From positions 27,921-91,920 of the forward strand of contig DYKR01000002.1 of NCBI GenBank assembly GCA_020722505.1: DNA of 64,000 nt, read 5' to 3'. The notes beneath the pieces were generated by a model. It ran no database searches. It worked only from the letters and a program-made list of their open reading frames with translations, and was not told the DNA's origin. Each line of letters opens with the position of its first letter. Positions within the stretch are counted from its first letter, which is position 1. Position numbers and translations under genes: made by a program. Positions 1-9,561 of the stretch are shown one piece after another. Source of the stretch: Caldisericum exile (GTDB taxonomy: Bacteria > Caldisericota > Caldisericia > Caldisericales > Caldisericaceae).

Positions 1-15
1 TAATAAAAAACAAAA

Positions 16-355
16 GACTTAAGTAAGGAATAAGCCAGATTCTGTATCTCCATAAGGAGATGGCAGCCATTTATCTAAGCGGCCAACCCAGTAGCATGAG
101 GTGGAGCTTCCTCTTCGCTACTCTATTTGGCCTTGCTCCGAGTGGGGTTTGCCTTGCGTAATGCTGTCACCAGCATTACCGGTGGTCTCTTACACCACCT
201 TTTCACCCTTACCTTAAAGCTAAGGCGGTCTATTTTCTGTGGCACTTTCCCTAGGGTCGCCCCCGCTTGGATTTCCCAAGCACTCTGCTCCAAGGAGTCC
301 GGACTTTCCTCAGAATAGTTCAAACTATTCTGAGGCTGCCTTCCTTACTTAAGTC
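16..355 (-). ncRNA. rnpB: RNase P RNA, bacterial class A
   Basis: Minus strand contains GAGGAAAGTCCGGACTCC, GGTGTAAGAGACCACCGG, AAGGCAAACCCC, AGATAAATGGCTGCC and ACAGAATCTGGCTTA conserved elements; ends form a 15-bp perfect P1 stem GACTTAAGTAAGGAA/TTCCTTACTTAAGTC (16-30 with 341-355). Confidence 0.95.
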
Positions 356-1068
356 AAATCTTCATCTATGTATAGAATTTTACCACAGATTTCGCATTGG
401 ATAATTTCATTTCCCTTTGTTTCCTGAAGCAAGGCAATGGTTTCAAGCGGTAATTTCACACCACAATTACCACAGAACCCATGGTCAACCTTTTCAATGG
501 CACCACCTGGGAAACTCTTTCTTATCTCTAAATATCTTGTTACAAAATCGTGAGGCAAAGAAGAAATAACCTCATCAAATTCTTTATTTAATAGAACTCT
601 TTCTTCTTTAAGTTCCTCTTCTAATTTTTCGTATTCTTCTCTAATTTTTTCACTTTTCTTTTTCAAGTTATCAATTGCTTTATCCAACTCTTCAATTTTT
701 GTATCTCTTTCTTTTAACTCATTTAGCACAAAGTTAAGATTTTTTTCATACTCTTCCATTTTGGCTAAAAGATTCTCTTCCGTTTTTTTTGCAATTTTAA
801 GTTCTTTTTGAGTTTTAAAGGTACTACTATCGATTGCATTTTTTATACTTTGTAGTTCTTTTTCTGCATCTTCTATTTCACGTTCAATCTCATTTTTTCT
901 GCTAACCAAACCTTTTTTAGAAAGGTCTAACTCTTCCTTCTCTGTTTCATAATTGCTAATCTGCTCTTCTATTTTTAATTCTTCTTCTATCTCTTTAACA
1001 CGTTTTTCTTTCTTTAAGGTCTGGGAAAGTTTCTTCTCGACTTCATAAACTTTGCTAATAAATGACAT
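349..1068 (-). CDS. Zinc-ribbon coiled-coil protein (C4-type zinc ribbon, DUF164-like)
   Basis: Long coiled coil followed by CGNCGVKLP...CEICGKILY C-terminal zinc ribbon; SD GGAGG upstream. Confidence 0.85.
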   Translation of the reverse strand: MSFISKVYEVEKKLSQTLKKEKRVKEIEEELKIEEQISNYETEKEELDLSKKGLVSRKNEIEREIEDAEKELQSIKNAIDSSTFKTQKELKIAKKTEENLLAKMEEYEKNLNFVLNELKERDTKIEELDKAIDNLKKKSEKIREEYEKLEEELKEERVLLNKEFDEVISSLPHDFVTRYLEIRKSFPGGAIEKVDHGFCGNCGVKLPLETIALLQETKGNEIIQCEICGKILYIDEDLT

Positions 1069-1086
1069 TATTAAAGCCTCCCTCTA

Positions 1087-1161
1087 TGGTGGGCCCGCTT
1101 GGATTCGAACCAAGAACCAATTGGTTATGAGCCAACCGCTCTGCCGTTGAGCTACGGGCCC
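1087..1161 (-). tRNA. tRNA with CAU anticodon (tRNA-Met or tRNA-Ile2), CCA encoded
   Basis: Minus strand GGGCCCGTAGCTCAACGGCAGAGCGGTTGGCTCATAACCAATTGGTTCTTGGTTCGAATCCAAGCGGGCCCACCA folds as a cloverleaf; GGTTCGAATCC T-loop. Confidence 0.95.
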
Positions 1162-1386
1162 TGTTACATATGCATAACTATTTTACATAAAAGTTTTTTT
1201 TAGTCAAGGGGAGAAATTATTAACATTAACCAAAACTTATTAATAGAACCTTTTAGGAGTAAGAATTTTAATAACGTATTACAACAGATTTTTGAACTAA
1301 AAGATATCTTGCAAATCCGAATACCCAAATAAGATTTTTGTAAATTTAACAAGACAGAGCCAAAGGATAAGAAAGATAAAACAAAA

Positions 1387-1407
1387 ATGGGGGATTTAAT
1401 CCCCCAT
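1387..1407 (-). terminator. Rho-independent terminator after opp operon
   Basis: ATGGGGGATTAAATCCCCCAT hairpin followed by TTTTTG on the minus strand, just downstream of the stop at 1429. Confidence 0.8.
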
Positions 1408-1428
1408 AAAGTTAATAAATATACTAAT

Positions 1429-2421
1429 TTATTTAGAGTATTCTACAACTTTGCCCTCTTTTACAAAGTGACATGCAACATAATGCCCAGAACCAACATC
1501 AACTAAAGGTGGTTCAGATTCTTTACAGATATCTTTTGCATATCGGCAACGGGTTCTAAATCTACAACCTGACGGTGGATTAATGGGTGAGGGGATATCT
1601 CCTTGAAGAAGAATTCTTTCTTTTTTTATCTCAGGATCTGGTATGGGTATTGCGGAAAGTAGAGCCTGTGTATAAGGATGAAGAGGATTCTTGAATAATT
1701 CTTTTGTTTCGGCAACTTCTACTAATTTACCAAGGTACATAACTCCTATCCTATCGGATACGTGCCTCACAACAGCAAGGTTATGCGCAACTAGTAAATA
1801 AGTAAGTGCAAGTTTTTGTTGAAGTTCAAGAAGAAGGTTCAACACCTGTGCTTGGATTGATGCATCAAGCGCCGAAACAGGCTCGTCTGCAACAATAAAT
1901 TTAGGATTAAGAACTACGGCTCTTGCGATACCTATTCTCTGTCTCTGTCCGCCAGAAAATTCATGCGGATATCTTCTTAAATATTCAGGTCTAAGACCTA
2001 CTAACTTCATGATCTCAACAACTCGTTCTTCCTGCTCTTTTTTATCACCAATATTATGGACCATTAAAGGTTCTTTTATAATCTCTCCAATCGGCATTCT
2101 CGGGTTCAAAGAGCCATAGGGGTCTTGGAAAATTATCTGCATTTCTCTTCTTAGAGGCCTAATTTTATTTTCTCCAAACTTTGTTATATCGATACCATTA
2201 AAAATAATTTGGCCTTTTGTAGGTTCAATTAACTTTATAATTGTTTTTCCTGCAGTTGTCTTTCCGCTTCCACTTTCTCCCACAAGACCAAAAGTTTCTC
2301 CTTCAAAAATATGGAAGGATATATCATCAACTGCCCTTACCCAGCCGATGGGTCTTGAGAAAACACCTCCAACAACAGGAAAATGCTTCACTAAATTATT
2401 TATCTCAAGAAGTTTTTTCAC
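1429..2421 (-). CDS. oppF: Oligopeptide/dipeptide ABC transporter ATP-binding protein (OppF/DppF family)
   Basis: Walker [10 protein letters not shown], signature LSGGQ-like [14 protein letters not shown], Walker [14 protein letters not shown]-terminal oligo_HPY CRFRTRC. Confidence 0.9.
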   Translation of the reverse strand: MKKLLEINNLVKHFPVVGGVFSRPIGWVRAVDDISFHIFEGETFGLVGESGSGKTTAGKTIIKLIEPTKGQIIFNGIDITKFGENKIRPLRREMQIIFQDPYGSLNPRMPIGEIIKEPLMVHNIGDKKEQEERVVEIMKLVGLRPEYLRRYPHEFSGGQRQRIGIARAVVLNPKFIVADEPVSALDASIQAQVLNLLLELQQKLALTYLLVAHNLAVVRHVSDRIGVMYLGKLVEVAETKELFKNPLHPYTQALLSAIPIPDPEIKKERILLQGDIPSPINPPSGCRFRTRCRYAKDICKESEPPLVDVGSGHYVACHFVKEGKVVEYSK

Positions 2422-3422
2422 GATACAACCTCACTTTCATTAACTAAAACAGGATGGAAACATCTTACAAAATGGTTGTTTTCAATTTCAGCAAGTTCGG
2501 GCATTTCTTTCCTACACCTCTCTGTTGCAAATGGGCACCTTGGATTGAAATGACAACCAAGTGGCATATGGTAGGGGTTAGGCACCATTCCTTCTATTGC
2601 AGGAAGCGGAGTTTTTGTCTTCTCAGAAACTAAATTTGGAATAGAACTTAATAGCCCATAAGTATAAGGATGTCTCGGCCTTCTAAAAATAGATACCACA
2701 TCACCACTTTCTACAATTTTACCAGTATAGGCAACGTAAACACTATTTGCCATTTCTGCAACAAGGGCTAAGTCATGGGTAATAAATAAAACTGCCATAC
2801 CTGTTCTTTTTTGAAGGTCTTTCATAAGTTCAAGAATTTGTGCTTGAATTGTTACATCAAGAGCAGTAGTTGCTTCATCAGAAATAAGAAGGTCTGGATT
2901 ACAAGACATTGCCATTGCAATCATAACCCTTTGTCTCATGCCACCACTTAATTCATGAGGATATTGGTTAAATCTCCTTTCAGGCTCGGGAATACCAACA
3001 AGCCCGAGAAGTTCAATTGTCTTATTTTTGGCTTCTTCTTCACTTACATCTTGGTGGATTAGGATTGCTTCCATTATCTGGTCACCAATTGTAAACACAG
3101 GGTTTAAAGCACTCATCGGTTCTTGGAAAATCATTGAAATTTCAGCACCCCTTATTTTTCTTAGTTGCTCTGGTGTCTTTCCAACTAAATTTTCTCCTTT
3201 AAAAATAATTTCTCCACCGACAATTTTTCCAGGAACATCGATAAGGCCCAAAATTGACATTGCAGAAACACTTTTTCCACAACCACTTTCACCCACAAGC
3301 CCTAAAACTTCCCCTTTATGTATTGTATAACTCATTCCATCAACCGCTTTTACAACACCATCGTCTGTATAGAAATAAGTTTTTAAATCCTTTACTTCCA
3401 ATAATACTTCGCTTTTTTCCAT
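2418..3422 (-). CDS. oppD: Oligopeptide/dipeptide ABC transporter ATP-binding protein (OppD/DppD family)
   Basis: [35 protein letters not shown]; oligo_HPY C-terminus CHFNPRCP. Confidence 0.9.
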   Translation of the reverse strand: MEKSEVLLEVKDLKTYFYTDDGVVKAVDGMSYTIHKGEVLGLVGESGCGKSVSAMSILGLIDVPGKIVGGEIIFKGENLVGKTPEQLRKIRGAEISMIFQEPMSALNPVFTIGDQIMEAILIHQDVSEEEAKNKTIELLGLVGIPEPERRFNQYPHELSGGMRQRVMIAMAMSCNPDLLISDEATTALDVTIQAQILELMKDLQKRTGMAVLFITHDLALVAEMANSVYVAYTGKIVESGDVVSIFRRPRHPYTYGLLSSIPNLVSEKTKTPLPAIEGMVPNPYHMPLGCHFNPRCPFATERCRKEMPELAEIENNHFVRCFHPVLVNESEVVS

Positions 3423-3429
3423 ATTTCAC

Positions 3430-4332
3430 CTACCTATATAACCTTGGGTCCATTGCATCTCTAAGTCCATCGCCAAGATAATTAAATGCAAGAACAGTTA
3501 TAAACATTGCAAGCCCAGGAGACCACACAAGCCATGGAGCAATAGCCATTGCATATTGAGCATTTTGAAGCATATTACCCCAAGATGGCGTAGGAGGCAT
3601 AACACCAAAGCCAAGATAGCTTAACGCAGCTTCGTATATTATATTTCCACCAACGCCAAGAGTAGCAGAAACAATAATAGGAGCAAGAGAATTTGGAAGA
3701 ATATGCCTCCATATAATTCTGCTATTTGATACGCCAACTGCTTTTGCAGCCTCTACATACTCATTTTCTCTTAAAGAAAGAAACATACCTCTTACAATTC
3801 TTGCATCGGTCATCCAACCAAAAATTGCTATTACCAAAACGATTTTCCAAACTCCTGCACCAGGGATAACTGAGGCAAGAACAATAAGAAGAGGTAACAC
3901 TGGAATTGAAAACATAATATCTGTAAATCTCATTAGAATGGTATCAAGAACTCCACCATAATAACCTGCATATGCACCAATGATTATGCCAACAATAAGC
4001 GCTGAAAAAACCGATGAAAAGCCAACAAGAAGAGAAACTCTACCACCATAAAATAATCGTGTAAGAACATCTCTTCCTAACTCATCTGTCCCAAGCCAGT
4101 GCCTTAAGCTTGGTGGTTGCAAAACTTCTTCTATGGAACCAAGTTCAGAAAATTTATAAGGAGAAATAAAAGGTCCTACAATACATATAGCAATTACAAG
4201 GATTAATACAACTAAAGAAAGCATGGCAAGTTTATGCTTTCTTAATCTTTTTCCAACAATACTCCAATAGGTTTCAATTCTTCCCGTTAAAGTTTCTTCT
4301 GAAGTAGTTATATCAATAGCCATATCAACCAA
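3430..4332 (-). CDS. oppC: Oligopeptide ABC transporter permease (OppC/DppC family)
   Basis: LGTDELGRDVLTRLFYGGRVSL and EYVEAAKAVGVSNSRIIWRHILPN EAA loop. Confidence 0.9.
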   Translation of the reverse strand: MVDMAIDITTSEETLTGRIETYWSIVGKRLRKHKLAMLSLVVLILVIAICIVGPFISPYKFSELGSIEEVLQPPSLRHWLGTDELGRDVLTRLFYGGRVSLLVGFSSVFSALIVGIIIGAYAGYYGGVLDTILMRFTDIMFSIPVLPLLIVLASVIPGAGVWKIVLVIAIFGWMTDARIVRGMFLSLRENEYVEAAKAVGVSNSRIIWRHILPNSLAPIIVSATLGVGGNIIYEAALSYLGFGVMPPTPSWGNMLQNAQYAMAIAPWLVWSPGLAMFITVLAFNYLGDGLRDAMDPRLYR

Positions 4333-4336
4333 CCTC

Positions 4337-5305
4337 CTAACTATACCGTATTCGTGGGTCGACTACGGCATATAGTAAATCTGCAATAAGATTACCCACA
4401 ATCAAAAGAGTTGACTCTAAAAGTAAACAGACCATTGCAACAGGATAGTCATTTGATAACATTGCATCTACGGTAAGCCTACCCATACCTGGGATACTAA
4501 ATACAGTTTCGGTAATTGTTGCACCAGAGATAATACCAGGTAGTGTGAGTCCTAAAAGGGTTACGATAGGAATCAATGCGTTACGTAAAGCATGTTTAAA
4601 TATTACTGTTCTTTCTGGAAGTCCTTTTGCTCTTGCAGTTCTTACATAATCTTGCCTTATAACTTCAAGCATAGAACTTCTTGCATATCTCATCCATGAA
4701 CCCATCCCAAAAAGAGAAAGAACAATTACTGGAAGAACCATATATTTTACTTGGTCAAGCATACGTGCAAAGAACGGAGCCGATTCCATTCCTGGAGTCA
4801 TAACGCCACCTATCGGAAGCCAATTTAATCTCAAACCAAATATCATCATCAAAATAAAACCAAACCAGAAAGTTGGCATAGACATTCCAAAAAAGGCAAA
4901 AAATGTAAACACATAATCAAATAGAGTGTATTGGTGTAAGGCTGAATATATGCCAATAGGAACGGCAATAACAAAAGCAAATATAAGAGAGGCAATTGAA
5001 AACCTTAACGTATAACTAATTGCTCTTGCTACAATTTCAACTACAGGTTTACCACCTGCAAAAATTGAAACACCCCAATTGCCTGTGATCATCGACCAAA
5101 ACCATTTAAAAAATCTAAGATACCAAGGAAGGTCAAAACCCCAAGCATGTTTTAATCTCTGTATATCCTCTGGTCTAATCCTTGGATTTATCGCCATTTG
5201 CGCAAAGGGATCACCAACTAAACTCAAAACAGCAAAGGTAACAATTGCAACCCCTAAAAACAGAGGAATCATCTGCAAAATTCTTCTTATTACATAGTTT
5301 CTCAC
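4337..5305 (-). CDS. oppB: Oligopeptide ABC transporter permease (OppB/DppB family)
   Basis: MRNYVIRRILQMIPLFLGVAIVTF N-terminus and DYVRTARAKGLPERTVIFKHALRNALIP EAA loop. Confidence 0.9.
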   Translation of the reverse strand: MRNYVIRRILQMIPLFLGVAIVTFAVLSLVGDPFAQMAINPRIRPEDIQRLKHAWGFDLPWYLRFFKWFWSMITGNWGVSIFAGGKPVVEIVARAISYTLRFSIASLIFAFVIAVPIGIYSALHQYTLFDYVFTFFAFFGMSMPTFWFGFILMMIFGLRLNWLPIGGVMTPGMESAPFFARMLDQVKYMVLPVIVLSLFGMGSWMRYARSSMLEVIRQDYVRTARAKGLPERTVIFKHALRNALIPIVTLLGLTLPGIISGATITETVFSIPGMGRLTVDAMLSNDYPVAMVCLLLESTLLIVGNLIADLLYAVVDPRIRYS

Positions 5306-5330
5306 CTTTTCCTAAACCTCCTTATCCTTT

Positions 5331-5360
5331 AAAAAAGGGGACCTCTTTGCGGAGGTCCCC
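5331..5360 (-). terminator. Intra-operon hairpin with T-tract between substrate-binding protein and permease genes (attenuator/processing site)
   Basis: Minus strand GGGGACCTC-CGCAAA-GAGGTCCCC followed by TTTTTT. Confidence 0.8.
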
Positions 5361-5382
5361 GCAAATTTTAACTAACTAAACC

Positions 5383-7605
5383 TTATTTCTTTTCCCAATA
5401 CCAGAGTTCTGAATTGTATGTGTAACCAATAGAAGAAGAAACCACATAATCAAAGCCTGCCATAGCAAGATTTGCTTTTGGTGTATAGATATCAGTCCAT
5501 AAAACTAATCCAATTTGTGGCACAAGGTCTGCAATCCTTTGATCTGCAATATAGTAGTTCTTTTGACGAACTACTGGGTCAACTTCGTGAGTTGCCTTGT
5601 AAATTGCTTCACTAAGGGTAGGATCAGAAATGCCGGTGTAGTTTTGTCCTTCCCATTCATTTGCTTCGGTTGGAATTTGGTCGGAAGAATAAAGTGTATA
5701 TCCACCTGGGTCAAGTGGATCTCCACCCCAAGCAAACATTGCTAACTGGAACATCCTGTGGGTTGTATAAGTGCCAAAGAAGTAAGCTGCTGATAGGAAT
5801 TTTGTTTGAATATCAACGCCAATTTTCTTAAGTTGAGCTTGTAAGACTACAGCTTCGTCTTTTCTATCTTGTCGTGTTGTTGTCGAGAGTTCAATGGTTA
5901 ACTTCTTTCCATCTTTGTATCTGAAGCCATCAGAACCCATCTTCCAACCTGCTTCATCAAGAAGTTTATTTGCCATTGCAGGATCGTATTTTGGTGTAGT
6001 TGCTTTTGGATTTCTATAGAATTCGTTAAAGAGTGCAATATAAGGATAGTAGCTAACTCTTCTTTGACCTAAGAATACACGCTTGCTCAAATCATCGCAA
6101 TCAATACCATAGGCAAGTGCTTTACGAACTTTTACATCAGAAAGGATTGGATCGGTTGTATTAACTTCTAGATGTTCCCAGAAGGTTGAAAGAACCTTTT
6201 GAACTTTAATGGTTTTAATTTTTTCTGCCTGTTGAGCCTCTTTCTCTCCAAGTCCTATGAGAGTTAAATCAACCTTTCCTGCAAGAACATTCATCAACAT
6301 GGTATTTGTATCAGGTATCCACTGATACACAAACTCCTGGACAAGTGGCTTTGAGCCGGCCCAACCAAACCAGTTAGGATTTGGTTCAAGAGAAATATAT
6401 GCCCCTTCAACCCAATCTTTAATCTTGTATGGACCTGCATGGACAGGTTTCTTTGCAAGGGCTGAAGATGTAATTTGTTCTAATGGAACCTGGCTATAGA
6501 AGTGTTTAGGATACATTGGAAGACCAAGGTTTGCATATGGTGTTGTATCATTCCAGGTTACAACCATTGTGTATGGGTTGGGGAATTCAATTTTTTCAAT
6601 CTTATCATAAGGATCGGTTGTAGGTATCTGCTCGATTTTTCCAGAAAGATAAATGTCAAATACACCAAATTTAATATCTTCTTCGTAATTTACAGGAACG
6701 CCATCAGACCATTTAACACCTTTTCTAAGGTAGTAAGTTGTCTTCATATAGGTCTTGTCATTTACCTTATAAGTTGTCCAGGTGCCATCTTTAAAGTTTG
6801 GAACATTAAGTGCCATCCTTGGTGCTACTACTCCATTAGGGAATGCCATAATTAAACCATCTTCATACTGCATAGCGATATTACGCTGTGCCATCATTGA
6901 AGTTGCAAAACTCATTAACGCATCAGGTTCCTGTGTTTGTGCAATAACTACTCTCCCACCAACCTGTGGGGGCACAACAATCTTATAGATTGTATATGCA
7001 CACTCTGACCTTGTTGCTGCCATTGTTGGGTCAACAGTTGCTTCTTTTGTATGGTAAGTAAGAATCTGGATATCAGGTCTGTAGGCAAGTGTAACTGCTC
7101 CCACTGCCCAAGAAGCAATCTTTTTCCAATCGTTTGCCCAAACAATTGGTTCACCCTTGAATGCCTGTGCTTCTTTTTCTTTGCCAAGCACTCTTACTCC
7201 AAGGACTGCAAGCTCTTGTCTTGTGATGGAATTTTCTGGTTTAAAGGTTCCATCAGGATAACCTTTAATGTAACCAGCTTTTACCGCTGCTTCTACATAA
7301 CCAAATGACCAACGAGATGCACTTACATCCTTAAATGTTGGTGTTGCAGGTTTATACTCTTTGAGCCCTTTTGCAATGCAAATCATTTTTGCAAATTGTT
7401 CTCTTGTTACAGGGCTCTCTGGCTTGAATGTTCCATCAGGAAAACCTGCAATTACGCCTTTTGAAACCAAATAATCAATTTGGTCTTTTGCCCAATAATC
7501 AGCGGGAAGATCTTTAAAACCTGCACCCAAAACACTTAAGGGCCTAACTGCAAAAAGCGTTAAAACCATTACAACTGCAAGAAATACAACTAATACTTTC
7601 TTCAT
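5383..7605 (-). CDS. SLH-domain-fused extracellular solute-binding protein family 5
   Basis: Signal peptide, then SLH repeats (FKDLPADYWAKDQIDYLVSKGVIAGFPDGTFKPESPVTREQFAKM; FKDVSASRWSFGYVEAAVKAGYIKGYPDGTFKPENSITRQELA) and an SBP_bac_5 domain. Start moved to ATG 7605 (MKKVLVVF), which has SD AGGAGG; the ORF track start at 7662 lies upstream of this SD. Confidence 0.9.
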   Translation of the reverse strand: MKKVLVVFLAVVMVLTLFAVRPLSVLGAGFKDLPADYWAKDQIDYLVSKGVIAGFPDGTFKPESPVTREQFAKMICIAKGLKEYKPATPTFKDVSASRWSFGYVEAAVKAGYIKGYPDGTFKPENSITRQELAVLGVRVLGKEKEAQAFKGEPIVWANDWKKIASWAVGAVTLAYRPDIQILTYHTKEATVDPTMAATRSECAYTIYKIVVPPQVGGRVVIAQTQEPDALMSFATSMMAQRNIAMQYEDGLIMAFPNGVVAPRMALNVPNFKDGTWTTYKVNDKTYMKTTYYLRKGVKWSDGVPVNYEEDIKFGVFDIYLSGKIEQIPTTDPYDKIEKIEFPNPYTMVVTWNDTTPYANLGLPMYPKHFYSQVPLEQITSSALAKKPVHAGPYKIKDWVEGAYISLEPNPNWFGWAGSKPLVQEFVYQWIPDTNTMLMNVLAGKVDLTLIGLGEKEAQQAEKIKTIKVQKVLSTFWEHLEVNTTDPILSDVKVRKALAYGIDCDDLSKRVFLGQRRVSYYPYIALFNEFYRNPKATTPKYDPAMANKLLDEAGWKMGSDGFRYKDGKKLTIELSTTTRQDRKDEAVVLQAQLKKIGVDIQTKFLSAAYFFGTYTTHRMFQLAMFAWGGDPLDPGGYTLYSSDQIPTEANEWEGQNYTGISDPTLSEAIYKATHEVDPVVRQKNYYIADQRIADLVPQIGLVLWTDIYTPKANLAMAGFDYVVSSSIGYTYNSELWYWEKK

Positions 7606-7676
7606 ACTTTTACCTCCTTCTTCTTTGTTTTTTAAAAACCACTTTTCGAAAATTTTTTGCAACTTCTCACCTCCTT

Positions 7677-8105
7677 TTAACGTAGAGTTTGCATCACAGG
7701 TAAAACAAAATTACCTATATAATTATACAGAAATTGATGGGATTGCAAATATAAAGAAGATTTTATATTTCTAAAATCAGTGTAAGCGTAATCGCTTATA
7801 TTTGGTTTAGAGCGAGTCTCAAAATTATAGGGATAGTAATCAAAAATTAAAAAAAGAAAATTTAACAGAAATCCTAAAAAATTGATCTCGTCTTTCTTTT
7901 TATTAATGCCTACTTCTTCTCTATAGGTTCCTAAAGTGCTGCTAAAAACTTTTTCCTTTGCTATTTTAGAATCAGCCTTATCTTTCTTAAGTAAAATTGC
8001 AATTTCAAATATATCTTTCAATTCATCTGAAATATCAGCAAAATCAATTTCTTTTTCATCTAAAAAATTTTCAATAACGTCGTTAAGTTTATCTTCTCTA
8101 TCCAT
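7677..8105 (-). CDS. Uncharacterised protein overlapping an ECF sigma factor; candidate anti-sigma partner
   Basis: Overlaps the sigma gene by 8 nt; acidic helical N-terminus then hydrophobic stretch FLGFLLNFLFLIF. No cysteine anti-sigma zinc motif. Confidence 0.5.
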   Translation of the reverse strand: MDREDKLNDVIENFLDEKEIDFADISDELKDIFEIAILLKKDKADSKIAKEKVFSSTLGTYREEVGINKKKDEINFLGFLLNFLFLIFDYYPYNFETRSKPNISDYAYTDFRNIKSSLYLQSHQFLYNYIGNFVLPVMQTLR

Positions 8106-8652
8106 TTAATAACTCCTCTATAATCTCCTTTAATCTCTTCAATCCTCTAAATTGCGTTATCTTCACAGCACTTTCCGTTTTACCCAAAGTTAAAGCAATT
8201 TCCTTAACGGACTTTCTTTCGTAGAATCTCATTAATAGCACCGATCTATAATCCTCTGGAAGTTTATTTAAGGCCAATTTAACAATTTGGTCAACATCTT
8301 CAACGGTAAAACTACCGTAAACATCGTAAAGGATAGGATGATAAGTTTTTTCAAATTTTTCTTCAAGAGGAAGCACATCATGGCCGAGGTTCTGTCTAAA
8401 CCAATCTCTTATGTTATTCCTTGCAATTGCATACATCCAGGTATCAAGATGGTATCCCTCTTTAATTTCAAAATTTTTCAAACTCTTAATAAACTTCAAA
8501 AAAGTTTCAGAAGTCAAATCTTCAGCAACTTCTCTCATCTTCACCCTTTTGTAAACATAGTTAAAGATCCTGTCAAAATAGTAGTTAAAAAACTCAACGA
8601 ATGCCTTCTCGTCACCATCTTTTAGCTTCTTTACAATTTCAAATTCGTCCAA
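8098..8652 (-). CDS. ECF-type RNA polymerase sigma-70 factor
   Basis: Region 2 (FDRIFNYVYKRVKMREVAEDLTSETFLKF...WMYAIARNNIRDWFR) and region 4 (LPEDYRSVLLMRFYERKSVKEIALTLGKTESAVKITQFRGLKRLK). TTG start. Confidence 0.9.
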   Translation of the reverse strand: MDEFEIVKKLKDGDEKAFVEFFNYYFDRIFNYVYKRVKMREVAEDLTSETFLKFIKSLKNFEIKEGYHLDTWMYAIARNNIRDWFRQNLGHDVLPLEEKFEKTYHPILYDVYGSFTVEDVDQIVKLALNKLPEDYRSVLLMRFYERKSVKEIALTLGKTESAVKITQFRGLKRLKEIIEELLNG

Positions 8653-8693
8653 TCCTTCACCTATATATACGTAAATTAAACAAAAAAGTTACA

Positions 8694-9551
8694 CTAAAAA
8701 TTACCCACAACCTCACCAACTTTAAACAAATATGGAGTTCTAACTACAATAAATGAATTAAAACCCAAAAGGTTTTTGTCAAGAAAACTCGCAACCACAT
8801 AATCGTTTTCCACACCTTCAAACTTTATTTCCGCTTTTTGGATTATATTACCATTTACTATATACACATATTTTTTACCGGCATCAGCTATTACACTACT
8901 TCTTGGAACCTTTATACCATAAACAACATCTACAAGAATTGTAACAGAAGTTTTTTCCTTTAGAAATTCATAGAGATAACAAGAAAATTCATAAAAACAA
9001 TACTCATTGTTTTCGTAAATCTTCTTTCCAGAAGTAACTAAAAACTCGTCAAGTAAAACTTTTAAAGAATTATAAGAATAGATATCTTTTTTGATACCTA
9101 CAAAGAAATTGTTATTACTCACTATACAACCAATGGGTTCACCAACGGAAAAATTTTTTTTATTCAGGTGAACAAAACTAAAATTTTGGGTATCGTTAAA
9201 AAAGTAAGATTTGTTATTATTCCCAAAACCAAATAAAAAAATCCCTTCTTCAGTTGCATAAATGCCTTGGACACTTTCTTTTGAGTAAAGTTTTGCAATA
9301 AGTTCATCTTTTTTCACATAGTCAAAATTTGACTTTAAATATTCTATGCTTCCATTACCAGGGGTAATTACATTAATACAAGGAAGAAATAAAACAAACG
9401 GGACTTCTTTAGTTATCTTGTAGTAAGATACATTCACAACTTCAAATTTGGACAAATTTTTCTTTAAGAAGCCCCTTATATCTTTAATAGAATTTAAAAC
9501 CAATACCAAAAACAAAACGAAAATAAGGATATAAACAAGTTTTTTTTGCAT
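8694..9551 (-). CDS. HlyD-like membrane-anchored protein downstream of ftsZ
   Basis: Single N-terminal TM, then TPGNGSIEYLKSNFDYVKKDELIAKLYS biotinyl-lipoyl-like motif. Confidence 0.55.
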   Translation of the reverse strand: MQKKLVYILIFVLFLVLVLNSIKDIRGFLKKNLSKFEVVNVSYYKITKEVPFVLFLPCINVITPGNGSIEYLKSNFDYVKKDELIAKLYSKESVQGIYATEEGIFLFGFGNNNKSYFFNDTQNFSFVHLNKKNFSVGEPIGCIVSNNNFFVGIKKDIYSYNSLKVLLDEFLVTSGKKIYENNEYCFYEFSCYLYEFLKEKTSVTILVDVVYGIKVPRSSVIADAGKKYVYIVNGNIIQKAEIKFEGVENDYVVASFLDKNLLGFNSFIVVRTPYLFKVGEVVGNF

Positions 9552-9561
9552 TTAGTGAACA

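Noticed and set aside
123-323. ORFs on both strands at 123-323 and 127-318
   Set aside because: They lie entirely inside the RNase P RNA and have no protein-family features.
1162-1428. AT-rich spacer between tRNA and opp operon, considered for a riboswitch or sRNA
   Set aside because: No conserved structure recognised apart from the opp terminator at 1387-1407.
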